A stretch of DNA of 64,000 nucleotides, taken from Leucocoprinus leucothites (Eukaryota; Basidiomycota; Agaricomycetes; Agaricales; Agaricaceae). This document shows positions 10,495 to 21,616 of the stretch, one piece after another; position 1 is the first letter of the stretch; the number at the start of each line of letters is the position of its first letter. The DNA is taken from positions 124,001 through 188,000 of the forward strand of contig JAACJO010000010.1 of assembly GCA_013368445.1 (NCBI GenBank), in the 5' to 3' direction. Under the pieces are notes generated by a model. It was not told the DNA's origin and did not search any database. It saw only the letters and a program-made list of their open reading frames with translations. The translations under genes and the position numbers were made by a program.

Positions 10495-12060
10495 ATGTCG
10501 ACCTCTGTTCCTCCAAACACCAATTCGATCGCATCTTCAACCAACAGACGCACCACCACTCTTGACGTCTTCTCCTCCCGAACCAAATACACCCGCCCAC
10601 CAACACCACATTTCTATTACATCCGCATCCATCGCTTCCGGAACTACACCCATTGTTGCATCGGCTATTCCCTCCACATCGCCGAACAACGAGGAAATCC
10701 TAGAAAAGGGAAAACTATCCACTTCACAATTTGTTTTGGAAGTGCAAGACGTACTAGCCCAAGCAACTACGTCGTGGAGCGATAGCAGTGATCGTGCGTT
10801 CGTTATTGATATCGATGCTAATTTATCCACATGCACAAGGACGAGAGCAGTGGTGGTGTTTGTCCAGTACCTCCCAAATCGTCATGTGCTTCGTCTTCCG
10901 CTGACGATGAAAATCCACAGAACGAGGAGGAGGCAGATATCGACGTGAGCCTCGCAGTTGACCTCGATGCCCCTCTCTATTCCCCATCACCATTGCCGCA
11001 AGGCGAGGTAGACGACACGCCAACAGCAAAGTCGCCGGGTTCAGATTCGGATAGGAGGTCACTGGGGTCTGGCAGGACAGTGATGTTGTCTTCTCCACCT
11101 GCTCCGAGGTTTTATGGTCATACTCAGCAGCAGGAGAGTACAGGGGTGGTGGAGAGCACTACCAGATCCGTTTCTTTACCTAAGTCTACATCGACATCCA
11201 CAGCAACAACACCTTCATCAGTCCGAAAGTCATCCTTCCAACCCCTCTCCCTCTCCTCTACCTCTAAGCAACGGAGAACAGCGTCAAATCGCCGCGTGAT
11301 ATCCTCCTTCCCACCCCGCATCCATTCTTCTCCACCACGTTCATCATGTTCACCACACGCTCACTCACTCTCAGCATCAGCACCCGCGTTAGTGAAAATC
11401 TTGTCATTGCCTACGAAAGCTAAGTTTGAAGGGAGTAGGATATCCCAGAGTCCTAGGATGACGGTGTTCTCACCTACTCCCATTCCTACTGCTTACTACT
11501 ACTGGTGGTGGTGGGGAACGGATGAGCGATGATATGCGTAGTTGAATGGCGACGTCTACGCCTGCGAAGCCGAAGAAACCTTTTGAAAGTATGGGAGTTG
11601 CTGCAGGAACACAGCAACAGCATAAGAAGAATGGTCCGGTTCCGGTGGCGACGTGGTGAAATTTAGGAGAGTTGAGTGTTTCGAGAGTTGGTGGACAGAG
11701 TGGTGCGCCGGAGGTGAGTGTTGTAGAAGTCGCTTGTACGTATTTCTCTCTCCCCGCTTTGGATGTTAGTAACGATCGATCGACGCAACAGCCGAAATTG
11801 ACCCTCGTGTGGTACCAGTATCCTCCAAATCACATCTTCAGGTAGAGAAAGAAGCACATAGGTGGCCTGTTACCCGATGCGATCGTAACGGTAATGGTAA
11901 TGATGATCATGAGGGGGATACTCGAAGTGTTGGTAGAGTGCTGAGGTGGGATCCTTGGAATGTATAGCGGAGAGCTGAGGAAGAAGCTGAAAGCAGGTGA
12001 TGCCAAGTTCTTGTAGTATGATGTTGGGATAAGAATACGGGTCTTAAAATTGTTAGGGAT
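10495..12060 (+). pseudogene. Ser/Pro-rich gene of unknown function, unit B copy, apparently frameshifted
   Basis: It starts MSTSVPPNTNSIASSTNRR at 10495. Coding then continues in other frames: SPPEPNTPAHQHH from 10562, then DESSGGVCPVPPK to about 11530 with strong Ser, Pro and Thr bias and an acidic patch DDENPQNEEEADID. No conserved domain is recognised. The frame changes are not explained by good splice sites, so I call it a pseudogene, although unrecognised introns are possible. A further short stretch (VSNDRSTQQPKLTLVWYQYP, near 11765) may be its continuation. It is paralogous to 2017-2870. It sits at the start of unit B, upstream of the NACHT gene but on the opposite strand. Confidence 0.45.
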
Positions 12061-12316
12061 AAGCTTGAGATCGTGGGGAAACATTATTGAACCTTGAGGA
12101 GTGCTTTCGTTAACACAATTTTATAGAGTACATACAGCTCCATGCATCCAATTGTACTCACCTTTGCGTTTGCATGCCGCTCATTGTCCATCTTTTTCTT
12201 CCCTCATGCATAACTTCTTGATTGTGAGTGCCAAGCCTCGTCGTAATAGATATAATAAGAAATGTAGCAAACAATATTGTAGCATCAGACGAGGTAACTG
12301 AAGTTCGTTTCAGCAA

Positions 12317-14686
12317 CTATAGAACTACGCCTTCATTAGCGCCTCGTTTCGGGCGCTCATCCCAGTTTTTTAGCCAATCTTTGATTTTCTCCCCTCTATA
12401 GACCTGCATTAAACCGTCCATATCAGGTGAGTGCACCACCTGGAAGTACTTCTTTTCATGGTTTATTTCCCAAAACCATATGGTCCCTTTTTCACCCCTG
12501 CCCATTTCAAAGAGACCAGACTCGACTGGATCCTCCGACTGCCTAAATCTTCGGAAGAGCACTTTGAGTCGGAAAATGAGGTTTGGATAATAGGGTCGGA
12601 TCATTCCTGCATCCAGTCTACTTTGGATTGACTGTCATGCAGGGTGTATGAGCATCCAATACATGCATCCGCTGATACCAAAAGCCCTTACCTTTCTGAG
12701 TCCTGCAGTATCGAAATCGGCAAAAGAATTTGGAGGGACTCGAAGTATCAAGCTTCCGTCAAAGTTAGCTTTGTACGAGTCAGATCCTCGATAATGGGTC
12801 CTCTGAGTGTAGTTGTTGTTCAACCGACCAGTCCTGGCTTGTAGGCCTTTGGAAAAATCACATCTGTTCAATGCCTGTCGGACGACTTTTGGGCGCATTA
12901 CACCAGAATCAACGAGAAGTGCGATGGCGGTATAGATCCATTCGTAGATGTTCCCAATCATAGCTAAGTTGGCAAACTCATTTGGATGGGGATCCGAAAG
13001 CGGAGATCGCCCTACAATTTGTGCGGCGCTTGAGGAATCCCATTCTGATCGTGTATACAAAGTTAGGTAAAGCATAGGAAGATGATACATGTACAGACCT
13101 GAGACCGGGAGAGAAATCCTCGAATCATAATCGAACCAGAGCTGAGTGATGTGTTTAAGTAGAGTCTCGTACATGGCAGGAGACGTGGCGCAAAATTTGC
13201 CTGATCGAGAAGGTTCCACCAAAAAATCGATAAATGACTTATGATAGAACGAGATAGAGCCACCAGTGCTGAAGCGGATTATGGTATTAAGATCAGATAG
13301 CCCGTTAGAATGATCTCCGTCAGATAGATGATCACCAACGATGGTGTCAATATCATTGTTGGTAGGCTTCTCCCAAAACTGTAACACTGCACTCAGCTGG
13401 TTACAAATAGCTCTCAACCTGACCCGGGATATCCTTAACATGTTGCTCCAGATGATTGCACTCCGATGGATGTTCATGCGCATGAGACTATACAAACTGA
13501 AGAAAAGGCGCGTTTCCGGTGACATTTCAGGTGGGATGCGTGAGACGATGAAAGCGTATAAAGTGTCCAATTCTGCCAGCGGGGATTTCCAATTGATGTT
13601 TGATTTAGGGATGTTGGTGGAGTCAATGAGCTCAAGAACAGCAGAAAGGGCATCCACTGGATTGTGCCAATCCGAATTCCCGATGAATCGGAGAACCGCG
13701 GCAGCATAGATGAACAAGCCCCTAGCGGCATGAACAATCGATTCGACTGTGTTATCGGAGGGCCATTGAGGCTCCAATCCAATACAAGTTCGCTCGATAA
13801 TATCTCTGAAACCGCTTCTGAGAAAGAGGGCGATGTCTTTGTCAGCCTCGTGAGATATAGGAAGGTATATTTGGTGGGTAAGTTCTGTGATTTCGGGGCG
13901 TGAAAAAATTGACTCGATGTGCGGCTCGGGACGGCTGAAGAACACCCAGCATAGCTGAGTGTTATCTTCCCGAGATACTTTAGCAACAAGGTCAATGATA
14001 GTGCGCTGTGCCTCGATGCCATCGCATTCATCAAGCCCATCAATGAGAATCGGAACCCGCTCTGTGAAGCCTTTCCCGCTTTGGTGCAATCGTCGGAGAG
14101 GCTCGATAATCAAGTTCTGTAGCTGATAACGCGCAGATTTGTTCACGAGTGTCCTGTCCGTCCGGATCATCTTGTCGAGCATTACATGGTACTCTGGGAG
14201 GATAGTAGAGAGCTGATAGGCAATGGATGGGAAAAAACGCTTGGGATCGTTCTGTCCCTGGATAGAGAAGAAAAAGGCGGCAAAGGGTTTGTTCCTGCCC
14301 TTGAGCCGCTCAGCACATGTTTGCGCTACTGCAGATTTACCAACACCGGCAGGCCCTTTCATCCAGAGTATGGGTAGAGGAGCTTCGTTGTTGTCCGAGA
14401 CCGCCCATCGAGTAATTTCTTCCACGTATTGTTCTCGAGTACCCGGAAAACATCGAGGAGGAGGGTCGCGTGCGGAGGAGTCATATGTCGCATCGGGCGC
14501 TGACGCAGTAAGCAAAACCTCGATTCCTAGAGACAGTGTAGGTTGGACCAATCACCATTGTGAGCCCCTTGATAAGCATAATGAGCACGTACCTGAGGGA
14601 CCGGATGGGGTGTGGGCTGTTCCAGTGGAATTGTCGATAAATATTCCACCATTGATAATGTTTTGAGAGGCGGCGAAGAACGACAT
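12317..14686 (-). CDS. NACHT-domain NLR protein, 718 residues, intact
   Basis: Four exons: 14686-14593, 14526-13099, 13011-12692 and 12631-12317 (2157 nt, in frame). A short leader exon (MSFFAASQNIINGGIFIDNS) carries a GG-x-F-x-D pattern shared by the other NACHT genes here. The NTPase core follows: a lead-in DPPPRCFPGTREQY, Walker A GPAGVGKS (89-96), Walker B ILIDGLDE (191-198) and a sensor FFSRPEPH. After the NACHT and helical part comes STGGSISFYHKSFIDFL, a signature of agaric NACHT proteins. The tail is a conserved C-terminal region with VESGLFEMGRGEKG and IWFWEIN. No WD40, ankyrin or TPR repeats are seen. The second intron (13098-13012, 87 nt) is a multiple of three with no stop, so retention would give a 747-residue form. 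Likely role: STAND-class signalling NTPase in recognition or cell-death control; the ligand is unknown. Confidence 0.93.
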
Positions 14687-15172
14687 CGTATTAAGGCCGG
14701 AGAAAGAGTGCGTGGGAAGGTGTGTTCGAGGTTTCAGATTCAGTCAAACATCCAGTTTTGTCTCTCTCGTGCTTTGCACACACTTGTCAACGGAAGTGGT
14801 AAATCATTTTACTACCATAGTTACTTCGGTACTGATGGAAGGAAACACATTTGATCTGGACAACTCACATTGTTCAGCCCAAATGTAGCATGTGCTCGCG
14901 GTGGGGGTTACGGCCCGCCGCACATGTCGATAAAACTCGCACGAGTGCCGGGGTGACATCGTTGACCAAGGCACTACCATTTCTAGAATGAGCTTCGATA
15001 AACTGCAGCCTGTAATTGCTCCAGGTCGCTTGAGACAGTACATGCGTATGACAAGAAGCTCTCGCAATCATGCAAGGAGGATGCTATCTCTTTGTAGAGG
15101 CTATGTCCTCTTCTTGTGAGATAAAATTGGAGATGAACGGAAAATACGTGTACAAGGTTGAAGCATATAAAA
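14687..15172. other. Noncoding stretch between NACHT and reductase genes, unit B
   Basis: No gene seen. It holds the presumed promoter of the minus-strand NACHT gene (start at 14686) and the 3' end of the reductase gene. Patches are conserved with 7579-8278. Confidence 0.5.
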
Positions 15173-16471
15173 TTACAAGCGGCTGGCGCTGGAGAATGGA
15201 TAATCGGTGTATCCTTCACCTGTTGTATCCCCCATCAGATAAAATGTCTTCCGATTGTAAGGGGTTAAGGCCAAGTTTTTCTCCAGACGAATAGGCAAGT
15301 CAGGCTGATCATGAGATTGGTTAATGAGATGAAGAGATAACGTAACCTTGAAGAAAACTTACATTGGCAATGAACGTTCTGCCAAAAGCCACGAGCTCGT
15401 TCTCCCTCTCATCCGCCTGCCTTATGGCATCCTGACGATCGTACCCTCCAGCACTCATATACGGCCTAGGAGCCCATATATCTCTCAGGAAATTGTTGGC
15501 GGCATGGGGTTTCTGTCCTCGGACATTATCGTCACGGTCTCCAGCAACTCTTGGTTCAATGACGTGGATATAAGCCAAGTCAGGAAACTCCTGCTTTAAC
15601 GTTGTCACGAAATGCGTGAACTGAGGAACAGGATCCTCCATACCCATGCCTGCGCGAGGAATTAATCGCGGAAGAGAGTAAGAAGGGTGTGGATAAGAGC
15701 TCACCACCAAACGAGCTCCAAGGGGCCAGTCTTATCCCAACCTTCTTTGGTGTACCCACGGCATCAACGACTGCTCTGACTACTTCCAACCCAAATCTCG
15801 ATCGACGTTCGATCGATCCTCCATATTCGTCCTGACGTTGATTGCTGACGTCTTGTAGGAATTCATCAACCAGATACCCATTTGCACCGTGTATTTCGAC
15901 ACCATCGAAGTGAGCTTCATGAACAGCATTACGCGCTGCCGTTGCATAGAGCTGAACGTATTCATGAATTTCTGGGATGGTGAGTTCGCGTGGTACTGCA
16001 GCGCCGTCACGCTTAATTGGAATAGGCGAGGGGCCAACAACAGAGAAAGTCGGGTCCTCGTCCTTCAGATGCCTTTCACTGGCTTGTCGACCGAACGCCC
16101 AGAGCTGACAATAAATATACGATCCAGCAGCATGTACGCCTTCGACAATCTAAACACTAAAATATTAGCCAGAGAAAGAGTGGTCAACCTGAAAGACAAA
16201 CATTTTGCCATGCCGTGATCTGTTCCTGGCTATAAACGCCGGGGGCATGCTTCAACCCACCCGCTTTGGGGGCTATCAGAGTAGCCTCAGAGATGAGCAG
16301 TGTACCAGGCGTCGAACCCCGTTGAGAGTAATATTCCCTCATAGCCGGTAGCGTTGGGACGTGATTCTTGTCTGCTCTGACTCGGGTTAATGGCGCAAGG
16401 GTGACGCGGTGATTGAGGTGCATCTGACCAACCACGATGGGCTGGAACAGGCGAGAAGTCGAGGGAGACAT
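15173..16471 (-). CDS. Old yellow enzyme, NADH:flavin oxidoreductase, 377 residues
   Basis: Four exons: 16471-16202, 16149-15705, 15649-15363 and 15304-15173 (1134 nt, in frame). It is an FMN-dependent TIM-barrel ene-reductase that reduces activated C=C bonds with NAD(P)H, probably cytosolic. Visible motifs are APLTR near residue 27, where the family's FMN-contacting Thr lies; REYYSQRGS; HGANGY with the substrate-binding His and Asn; DEFLQD; NQRQDEYGGS; and the phosphate-binding VAFGRTFIANPDLP. The C-terminal LMGDTTGEGYTDYP is typical of fungal members. Length is normal. It lies between two NACHT genes, divergent from the right-hand one, and was duplicated with them. The unit A copy is dead. 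The natural substrate cannot be told from sequence; relatives act on enones, oxylipins or secondary-metabolite intermediates. Confidence 0.95.
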
Positions 16472-17266
16472 GAAAAATAAGAGTTTGACAAGGTGGGCTA
16501 AAGTAGGCTATTCTGGAGCAGGACTAAACGAGAGCAATATAAGCGATGATTATATCAGAGGGTAAATGCAGACAGAACTCACCATGACTTGGTAGGTGAG
16601 AACAGAACAAACATTTGAGGAGGTGATGAATAATAGCATCCAAGAGGAGCCTATCAGCATCGTATCGAAGCCACAGCATGACCAACATTGGAAGATAAGT
16701 TTCACGAAAATGTTCCCAGGTTCAGCAAAAGCCGAGAGGATGATCATGAGGTGACGAGAGTCACACCAAGGTTTTCGGCCACAAGGCAAGCTGTTGCCAA
16801 GCAATCACAAATAGTGTAACCCCTTGTTCCTACCTGGGTACAAGTATGGACGCCTGTGTACGTCAACATCACGATACATACAGAACTCCGCTGGGACCCA
16901 TCGAATAACCAAACGACCTAAATCTCTACACCGTACTATGGGTACTTGGTCTCGTAGCATAATATGAAAGAATACTCTCAGAGATTCGCATGCAAGACGC
17001 CCGGAGATGAAGCCAATGCCACTTGTTCTGTATCACATCACACGTTGATGAGGAAATCTCACATCACTTCTGTCAAAATGCAGTGTTTTGCCCTTGCTCA
17101 CATCATTGTATTCTTTCAATTCAGGTGACGCCAAAAATAAAAGTCACCGCTTCATCACAGCCGAATACAAAAGACCAATAAAAGCAACACAAGCAGCAAT
17201 AATGCGGGAGTCACACAGCTTCAACACTTGACTTTCACTCACCTCACCTCCCCGCCAAGAGTCTCG
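16472..17266. promoter_or_regulatory. Divergent promoter region between reductase and NACHT genes
   Basis: About 800 bp separates the start codons of the minus-strand reductase (16471) and the plus-strand NACHT gene (17267), so it must hold both promoters. No TATA box is convincing. Conserved patches shared with 9359-10119, despite loss of function there, are candidate regulatory elements. The stretch 17225-17266 just before the NACHT ATG is closely matched at 10080-10119. Confidence 0.5.
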
Positions 17267-19644
17267 ATGCCCCTCTTTGCGTTCGCTAAAGGGCTCTCAT
17301 TCTTTGGCGGAACTTTCACCGACAACTCAGTCGTAGTGAACAATGTCACAAACGGACCTAACGGTGAGTCCTTGTACCGACTATCACAGTTTCGAAGATA
17401 CTTAAACTATGTACCTCTTCACAGGAATCGACATCTTACTCGAAACAGCAGAGCTTGACGCCGCTTTCAATTCCTCCGCTCGAGATCCACCACCTCGGTG
17501 CTACCCCGGAACTCGAGAACAATACATCGATGATATTGTCCACTGGGCAATTCCCAGCACCTCTAGTAACACCACCCCGGCGCTTTTGTGGATGAAGGGC
17601 CTGGCCGGTGTCGGAAAGTCCGCCATAGCGCAAACCTGTACCGAGCGACTCAAAGCCTTACCTACCCCCTGTCTCGCCTTCTTTTTCTCAATCAATGGTA
17701 GAAACAAGGCAGAGCGCCTCTTCCCTACCATCGCATATCAGCTATCGACTTTATTTCCCAACTATCGCAACATTCTTGATCAAACAATTCAACGCGATAA
17801 AACTCTCGTCACTCGTACCCTGGAGGCCCAGCTACAGTGCCTCATACTCGAGCCCCTCCAAGAACTAGAGAGGCAGAATATGGGAATCAAGGGTCGCATA
17901 CCCATCATCATTGATGGTCTCGACGAATGCGAAGGAGCGGAACATCAAGCAAGAATAATCGAAGTAATAGCCTCTTCGAGTCGAGGATCCCCGAACCCAT
18001 TCTGCTGGGCATTCTTCAGCCGCCCTGAAGCACGAATTGAAGCCACCTTCTCTCGAGGTGATATATCCTCGATCACTCGCATTATCACTCTTCCCATCTC
18101 GCGCGACGATGCCAACGGCGAGATTGAACTTTACCTTAGGGCTGGTTTCGTCGATATCCTCCGAGTCTGGAACCTCCCGACAGACACACCATGGCCATCG
18201 GAAGATGCCATCCGTACCTTGGTTGATGCTGCATCTGGATTGTTCATTTTTGTGGCTACCGTTTTACGATTTGTCGGTCAAACAAATTGGATGGGGCCTG
18301 AGGAACCGCTTCAAATTGTCCTTGAAAACATTTCAGGCGGAAGAAACAGGGGCTCTTCTGATCAAGTCAACCCATTTACAGAATTAGATTCTCTATATCG
18401 CCTAATTCTGAACCGGATCCCCGAAAGAATGCTACATTCTATCCGACTTCTGTTGTTTATGTTAGTCTGGGGATGGAGCTTCGTACCAGACAGAGGAAGG
18501 AGTAGCGTCTTTCTAGGCAACTTTCTGCAACTCTCCCCTATGCAATTCAAGGTCATATGTAATCAGCTCAGCTCAGTTCTCAATTTTCAAGAACAGCTCA
18601 CACCTTTTCCCGATTCCGGTGTTGATGACACTGTGACGACTTCCTCGGCTCAAATATGGCACGAATTCATACACGAACAACTCGGTGGATCGATTTCATT
18701 CTACCACAAGTCGTTCTATGACTATCTGCACAACTCGATGCGTTCGGTTCCTATTGGTCCTATGTCTTCGAATGAGGACTCCTGGACACCTTCATTCTCG
18801 ATGTTTCAAGCAATGCCAGACTTTGTCGATCACTGTTTGAAGCTCAATGATGATTATGCGAATAGCTTCACTTACCGCGGCAATGGTAGGTATATCAATT
18901 ATAATATCCACTTTTCGGCCCTAATTCCACACCTCAGAACTCGTTCTAGAGTGCGGAATACCCGTCTCAGCATATCCCCTATCCTCTCCCACTCTCAACA
19001 ATCACGCCAACTCGATATTGAAAGTCGCGCTCTACGTTGCTGCGCAAATCCACCTGCGAAGGCTTTGTTTTGTACCGTTTCACAGCATTTGGAATAATCC
19101 AGATGCACAGGAGCGTCTGCTCAATCTAGATTATCGTAAAAGTTTCTTGATAGAAACGTCATTTCTCTGTGGGCCTGGGGATCTAGGCAGCAAGCCTCGA
19201 GTCTCCTACACAGGCATGATCAGATTTGAACCCGGAATCAGAATATTCCAATCTACTGGAGGTCAACTAGAAAAGCTGGATTTCGGCAAGATCAAACAGG
19301 TAAGGTCTTATTTTTCTTGATGAGCACGAATTGTGATCTCATACATATTATGCTCGGAGTAGAGGATTCATTCACTCTGTGAATTTGGTATCTTGTACAA
19401 ACTGGATTCCAATCTCATGAATGGCATGGACCTTCAAACACAGTGCGAGTCGGGTTTATATGCCTACGGAGAGGGCGAGAAATCTCTTTTCTGGTATTAT
19501 GAGTTTGATCCCCGCGACCCACGTTATCGAGAACTTGAGACAGTGGATCTTGTACGAGGGCTTGATGTCTACCGCAGAGAGAGCTTTGCTTCGTGGGAGT
19601 GCCTGTTGGATGAAGAGGAGCCAAGGTTACAGAAGTCTTGTTAG
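17267..19644 (+). CDS. NACHT-domain NLR protein, 722 residues, intact
   Basis: Four exons: 17267-17363, 17425-18885, 18971-19299 and 19363-19644 (2169 nt, in frame). The short leader exon reads MPLFAFAKGLSFFGGTFTDN. Then come DPPPRCYPGTREQY, Walker A GLAGVGKS (91-98), Walker B IIIDGLDEC, FFSRPEAR and LGGSISFYHKSFYDYL. The C-terminal region after the second intron (YPLSSPTLNNHANSILKVA onward) matches the other NACHT genes and ends with ESGLYAYGEGEKS and FWYYEFD. Intron positions and phases are the same as in the 12317-14686 gene, but the proteins are clearly divergent, so this is an older paralogue pair within one module. It faces away from the reductase. Expected role is NLR-type signalling; the N-terminal exon may carry the signalling motif (inference). 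Confidence 0.93.
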
Positions 19645-19705
19645 TCGTAGTATAGTATCATCATCAGTATGAAATTTTGTGGCGAGTGTTCGAGATCTGA
19701 TTATA

Positions 19706-19977
19706 CACTGCGCCCGTGGATCAACAATTCTGTGGAACTATTCAATTATTATTGAATAATTTTCTTGATCTTGAGCTCAGTAATTCAGACAGACTATTGA
19801 AAATCTATTGGGCTATTATTACAATAATACTACAATAAGATTCTAGGACTAAGACTTACTGAAATATTATCATGATAGTCCACCAACAATCCATCCGGAT
19901 TTTTGAGTGTGTAGTTCAGAAAAATACTCAATCATAATTCAGTAATCCTGGTGGATTATTTATTCAAGGCCGCAGTG
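19706..19977. mobile_element. MITE, candidate non-autonomous Tc1/mariner-like element
   Basis: A 272-bp AT-rich stretch with terminal inverted repeats CACTGCGCCC (left) and CACTGCGGCC (inverse of right), one mismatch in ten. It is flanked by TATA on both sides (19702-19705 and 19978-19981), fitting a TA or TATA target duplication. It has no coding capacity and is rich in ATTATTG and CAATAAT words that can fold. It lies 61 bp after the NACHT stop codon. Confidence 0.65.
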
Positions 19978-20196
19978 TATAGAAGTATCTCTATTTTAAG
20001 ACTGCCTTGAATTCTCCTTTCGAGCTGGATAGTTCAATACGGAGTTGGAGACCAATGGTTATCGGTGGTTGGATAGCAAATGAAATACATGTTTACCTAC
20101 AAATCTACGCGCAAAAGTACAAAATATAAATACAAACTCGAAAGCAGAAGTGATCATACGATAAGTCGACAGGGGAGGCAAGAAGTGGCAATTACT

Positions 20197-21616
20197 TCAA
20201 GCTCCGATACCCCATACCTCGACGCCAACACATTCAAACCCAACAGCACCCCCAGCCAAACGCGGGCCAGAAGGAGAACACAACACTTCATTGGCGAATG
20301 TAATAGAGCGTGCCGACGTGCCTTCGAACAATGTATCATCAAGGTAAAGCCCATACGAACCATCACTATAAGGGCAGCCATTCAGTTAAACTTCATCAAC
20401 AATGAAGAAAAGAGAACAACACCCACCCTCCACCAAAGGAGATAAACTCCGGATCACACAACGCAACATAATCATTCCTACCTGTCCATTTAAAGACCCT
20501 CAACTCATCCCTCTCCTCATCCCACTTCCACAAAAACGACTCCCCACTCCCATAATACTTCTCATTCCCTCTACTCATCCTCAACCCGTCACCCATCCAA
20601 ACACCAAACACCATCCCATCTGAATCTTTCACGACGAACAGCATTCCATTGATTTTCGTTGCTGATCTTGATCTGAGTGATGCTGCGGAGGCAGTTTCGC
20701 AGTTGGCATAGAGGGTTTTGAGGGAGATACCGTGTTGGTCGAGGGAGTAGACTAGAGACCAGCTCCGTGGTAAACGAGCAAGTGCTGGGAGATGAGGGCG
20801 GATCTATATCAATGGTAAGCGAATGTGATGCATGACTATGAAATGAAAACGAACCTTGTCAGCAATTGCAGACGTTAAGACAGGCGTTGTACTGAACCGT
20901 CGACCGACAAGCTCAACACTACCGGCTTTCTTCTCGATATATTCTCCCAAATGAACTAAAGGAGCAGGACTAGGACTTTTCGTGATCGCCATGGGTACTT
21001 CAGGAGGTAATTGCGAGAACACAGACTTTAACGGTTCCGACTTGCCGTTGCGCGATGCAATGGAAGAAGATGAAATACTATCGGCAACTGCCTCGTGTTC
21101 CAGCGCTTCACTAAAGCCCTTATCCCAGTCATATTCATCCGGTTTAAACCCCGGTGCGCCCGAAATAGGCACAAACACGTGGGGCGCAAAGGGCGTTGAG
21201 GATGTCGATGAGCCACTGCGGCGCAGCGTTGAGGAATTGAAGTCGACGGTCGCAGCAGGTGCGGTATTCGAATGGTTTACAGAGAAGAATGATTTCGTGA
21301 ATGGTATCGGATTAGGGGTGGATGGAATTTTATCGTGCAGCGTGGAGAACCACGATGAGGTGCTAGCATGTTGACCGTGGATCGTCGGCGTAGACATCTT
21401 GGGAGGTGCAGGAGGAGAATGTGAGGGTTTGTGCCAGTACAAGGGATCATCCTGATGTACTAATAGTTCGTCCAGTACAGCTTTACGATTCCTGTCTGTA
21501 TTGGCTTTCGCTTCTGCGAGATACAACTGTGCATGGGGAGGGGGAGGCGATGGAGAGGGCGGAGCATCGAGAGGGCCCCCGACAAAAGGGCCAAAGTCGT
21601 CGTCGACGGCATTCAT
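20197..21616 (-). CDS. TLDc-domain protein, OXR1-type oxidation resistance protein
   Basis: Three exons: 21616-20855, 20803-20427 and 20365-20197 (1308 nt, 435 residues). The first 250 residues are Pro/Ser-rich and probably disordered. The TLDc domain fills the C-terminal part: RPHLPALARLPRSWSLVYSL, NGMLFVVKDSDGMVFGVW, YYGSGESFLWKW, VFKWTGRNDYVALC and FISFGGG, ending GGAVGFECVGVEVWGIGA. TLDc proteins of the OXR1 family protect against oxidative stress and bind the V-ATPase, where they promote disassembly in yeast. The FGGGDGSYGLYLD junction is restored by splicing the second intron, which supports the model. Its start is 118 bp from that of the divergent F-box gene. A Rab-GAP TLDc relative is less likely because no TBC domain is present. 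Confidence 0.92.

Larger units (their letters stand above)
10610..17497. repeat. Segmental duplication, unit B (conserved copy)
   Basis: Homologous in order and orientation to unit A (2017-10349). It lacks the Tc1 element and the solo LTR, so it shows both empty sites. The alignment ends at about 17497 because unit A is truncated there; the second NACHT gene continues to 19644. The three genes after the Ser/Pro-rich one are open and properly spliced. Confidence 0.85.
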
